This document shows positions 54,060 to 54,352 of a stretch of 54,352 nucleotides of DNA, in pieces (position 1 is the first letter of the stretch; every line of letters starts with the position of its first letter). Source of the stretch: an uncultured Pseudomonadota bacterium (GTDB lineage: Bacteria > Pseudomonadota > Gammaproteobacteria > Methylococcales > Methylomonadaceae); the NCBI GenBank assembly GCA_903848935.1, contig CAINHO010000005.1, forward strand, positions 1 to 54,352. Reading direction: 5' to 3'. Below the pieces are notes generated by a model that was given only the letters and a program-made list of their open reading frames with translations, was not told where the DNA came from and searched no databases. The translations under genes and the position numbers were made by a program.

Positions 54060-54352
54060 ATGATATTTAATAAAGTTACGTCAATAAAACTCGCTCCAAA
54101 GCTGGTGTCTTCAACGCCCGAAGTAAACAGTAGTGCAATAAATCCCCATCAAAATATCGTGCTGACGTTTGACGAACCCGTCAAAGCAAGCAGCGGCTAT
54201 GTCACGATCAGCAGTGGCAAAGATATTCACAAAATCGCTCTCACAGACAAACAAGTCACCATCAGCGGCAAAACTGTCACCATCAATCCAACCGATGATT
54301 TACTTTTTAACAGTCATTACACGGTTAGCATTGATTCCGCTGCGATTGACGA
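54060..54352 (+). CDS. Surface protein with Ig-like (SwmB/Big-type) domain, 5' part only
   Basis: The frame from the ATG at 54060 is open to the window edge (97 codons seen). Residues 15-97 form the start of a bacterial Ig-like repeat: LVSSTPEVNSSAINPHQNIV, LTFDEPVKASSGYVTIS, TINPTDDLLFNSHYTVSID. This pattern is common in large extracellular adhesins and haemolysin-type proteins. No Sec signal peptide is seen at the N-terminus, which would fit type I secretion. The rest lies outside the window. Confidence 0.7.
   Translation, partial: MIFNKVTSIKLAPKLVSSTPEVNSSAINPHQNIVLTFDEPVKASSGYVTISSGKDIHKIALTDKQVTISGKTVTINPTDDLLFNSHYTVSIDSAAID

Overview
The window reads as a piece of a moderately AT-rich gammaproteobacterial chromosome. 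It holds the 3' end of a 23S-5S rRNA operon, a long single-chain PurL, a complete run of flagellar rod, hook and ring genes, a chemotaxis operon, MutY/YggX and FeoABC. The family is not certain. Gene content and the small G/C-rich dispersed repeats would suit sulfur-oxidising or methane-oxidising gammaproteobacteria (Chromatiales, Thiotrichales, Methylococcales), but this is an impression and not a placement.

Layout. Bases 1-700 hold the end of the rrn operon and its terminator. Bases 727-5051 hold a FUN14-family membrane protein and purL. Bases 5.1-8.2 kb form an unusual minus-strand tract of small cassettes. Each has a short coiled-coil plus membrane-anchor gene (DUF1640-like) or a coiled-coil PD-(D/E)XK gene, a near-identical leader and a near-identical hairpin terminator. 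The tract also carries MITE-like repeats and a RelBE-type module whose toxin is frameshifted. Bases 8.2-11.4 kb encode a 1044-residue RTX-type secreted protein whose N-terminal half is an octapeptide-repeat array. Bases 11.5-14.7 kb are a mobile/plastic zone: hicAB, a winged-helix replication-like protein, an Rpn-family nuclease and remnants of other genes (a tail resembling the winged-helix gene, a BrnA-like fragment, an integrase-like C-terminus). Bases 14.7-22.1 kb are a minus-strand defence operon in the order hsdM-hsdS-mazE-mazF-hsdR-HipA-like kinase-DUF3037, ending in a hairpin terminator. A tRNA-Arg(CCU) borders it.

Bases 22.4-35.0 kb carry the flagellar genes: flgN, flgM and flgA on the minus strand, then flgBCDEFGHIJKL on the plus strand. 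The divergent flgA/flgB region has two facing sigma-54 (-24/-12) promoters, and flgM has a close match to a sigma-28 promoter. Bases 35.2-47.3 kb carry chemotaxis genes: cheY, a lone Hpt protein, cheA, cheW, an Aer-like PAS receptor, a second cheW, a ParA ATPase, an acidic STAS protein, cheR, cheD, cheB, a soluble protein with two receptor-tip-like segments, and an ODP-type diiron metallo-beta-lactamase-fold protein. Together these look like an energy/oxygen taxis system with its own ParA-based array positioning. No cheZ is present in the window.

Bases 47.4-54.3 kb are housekeeping and redox/iron genes: yggX-mutY, a small membrane protein, a 2-Cys peroxiredoxin, a dihaem cytochrome c peroxidase, and feoABC behind a good Fur box. 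A surface-type protein with an Ig-like domain runs off the right edge.

The most novel-looking items are the ParA-STAS pair and the receptor-tip mimic in the chemotaxis operon, the seven-gene restriction/toxin-antitoxin/kinase operon, the octapeptide-RTX protein, and the amplified DUF1640 cassettes.
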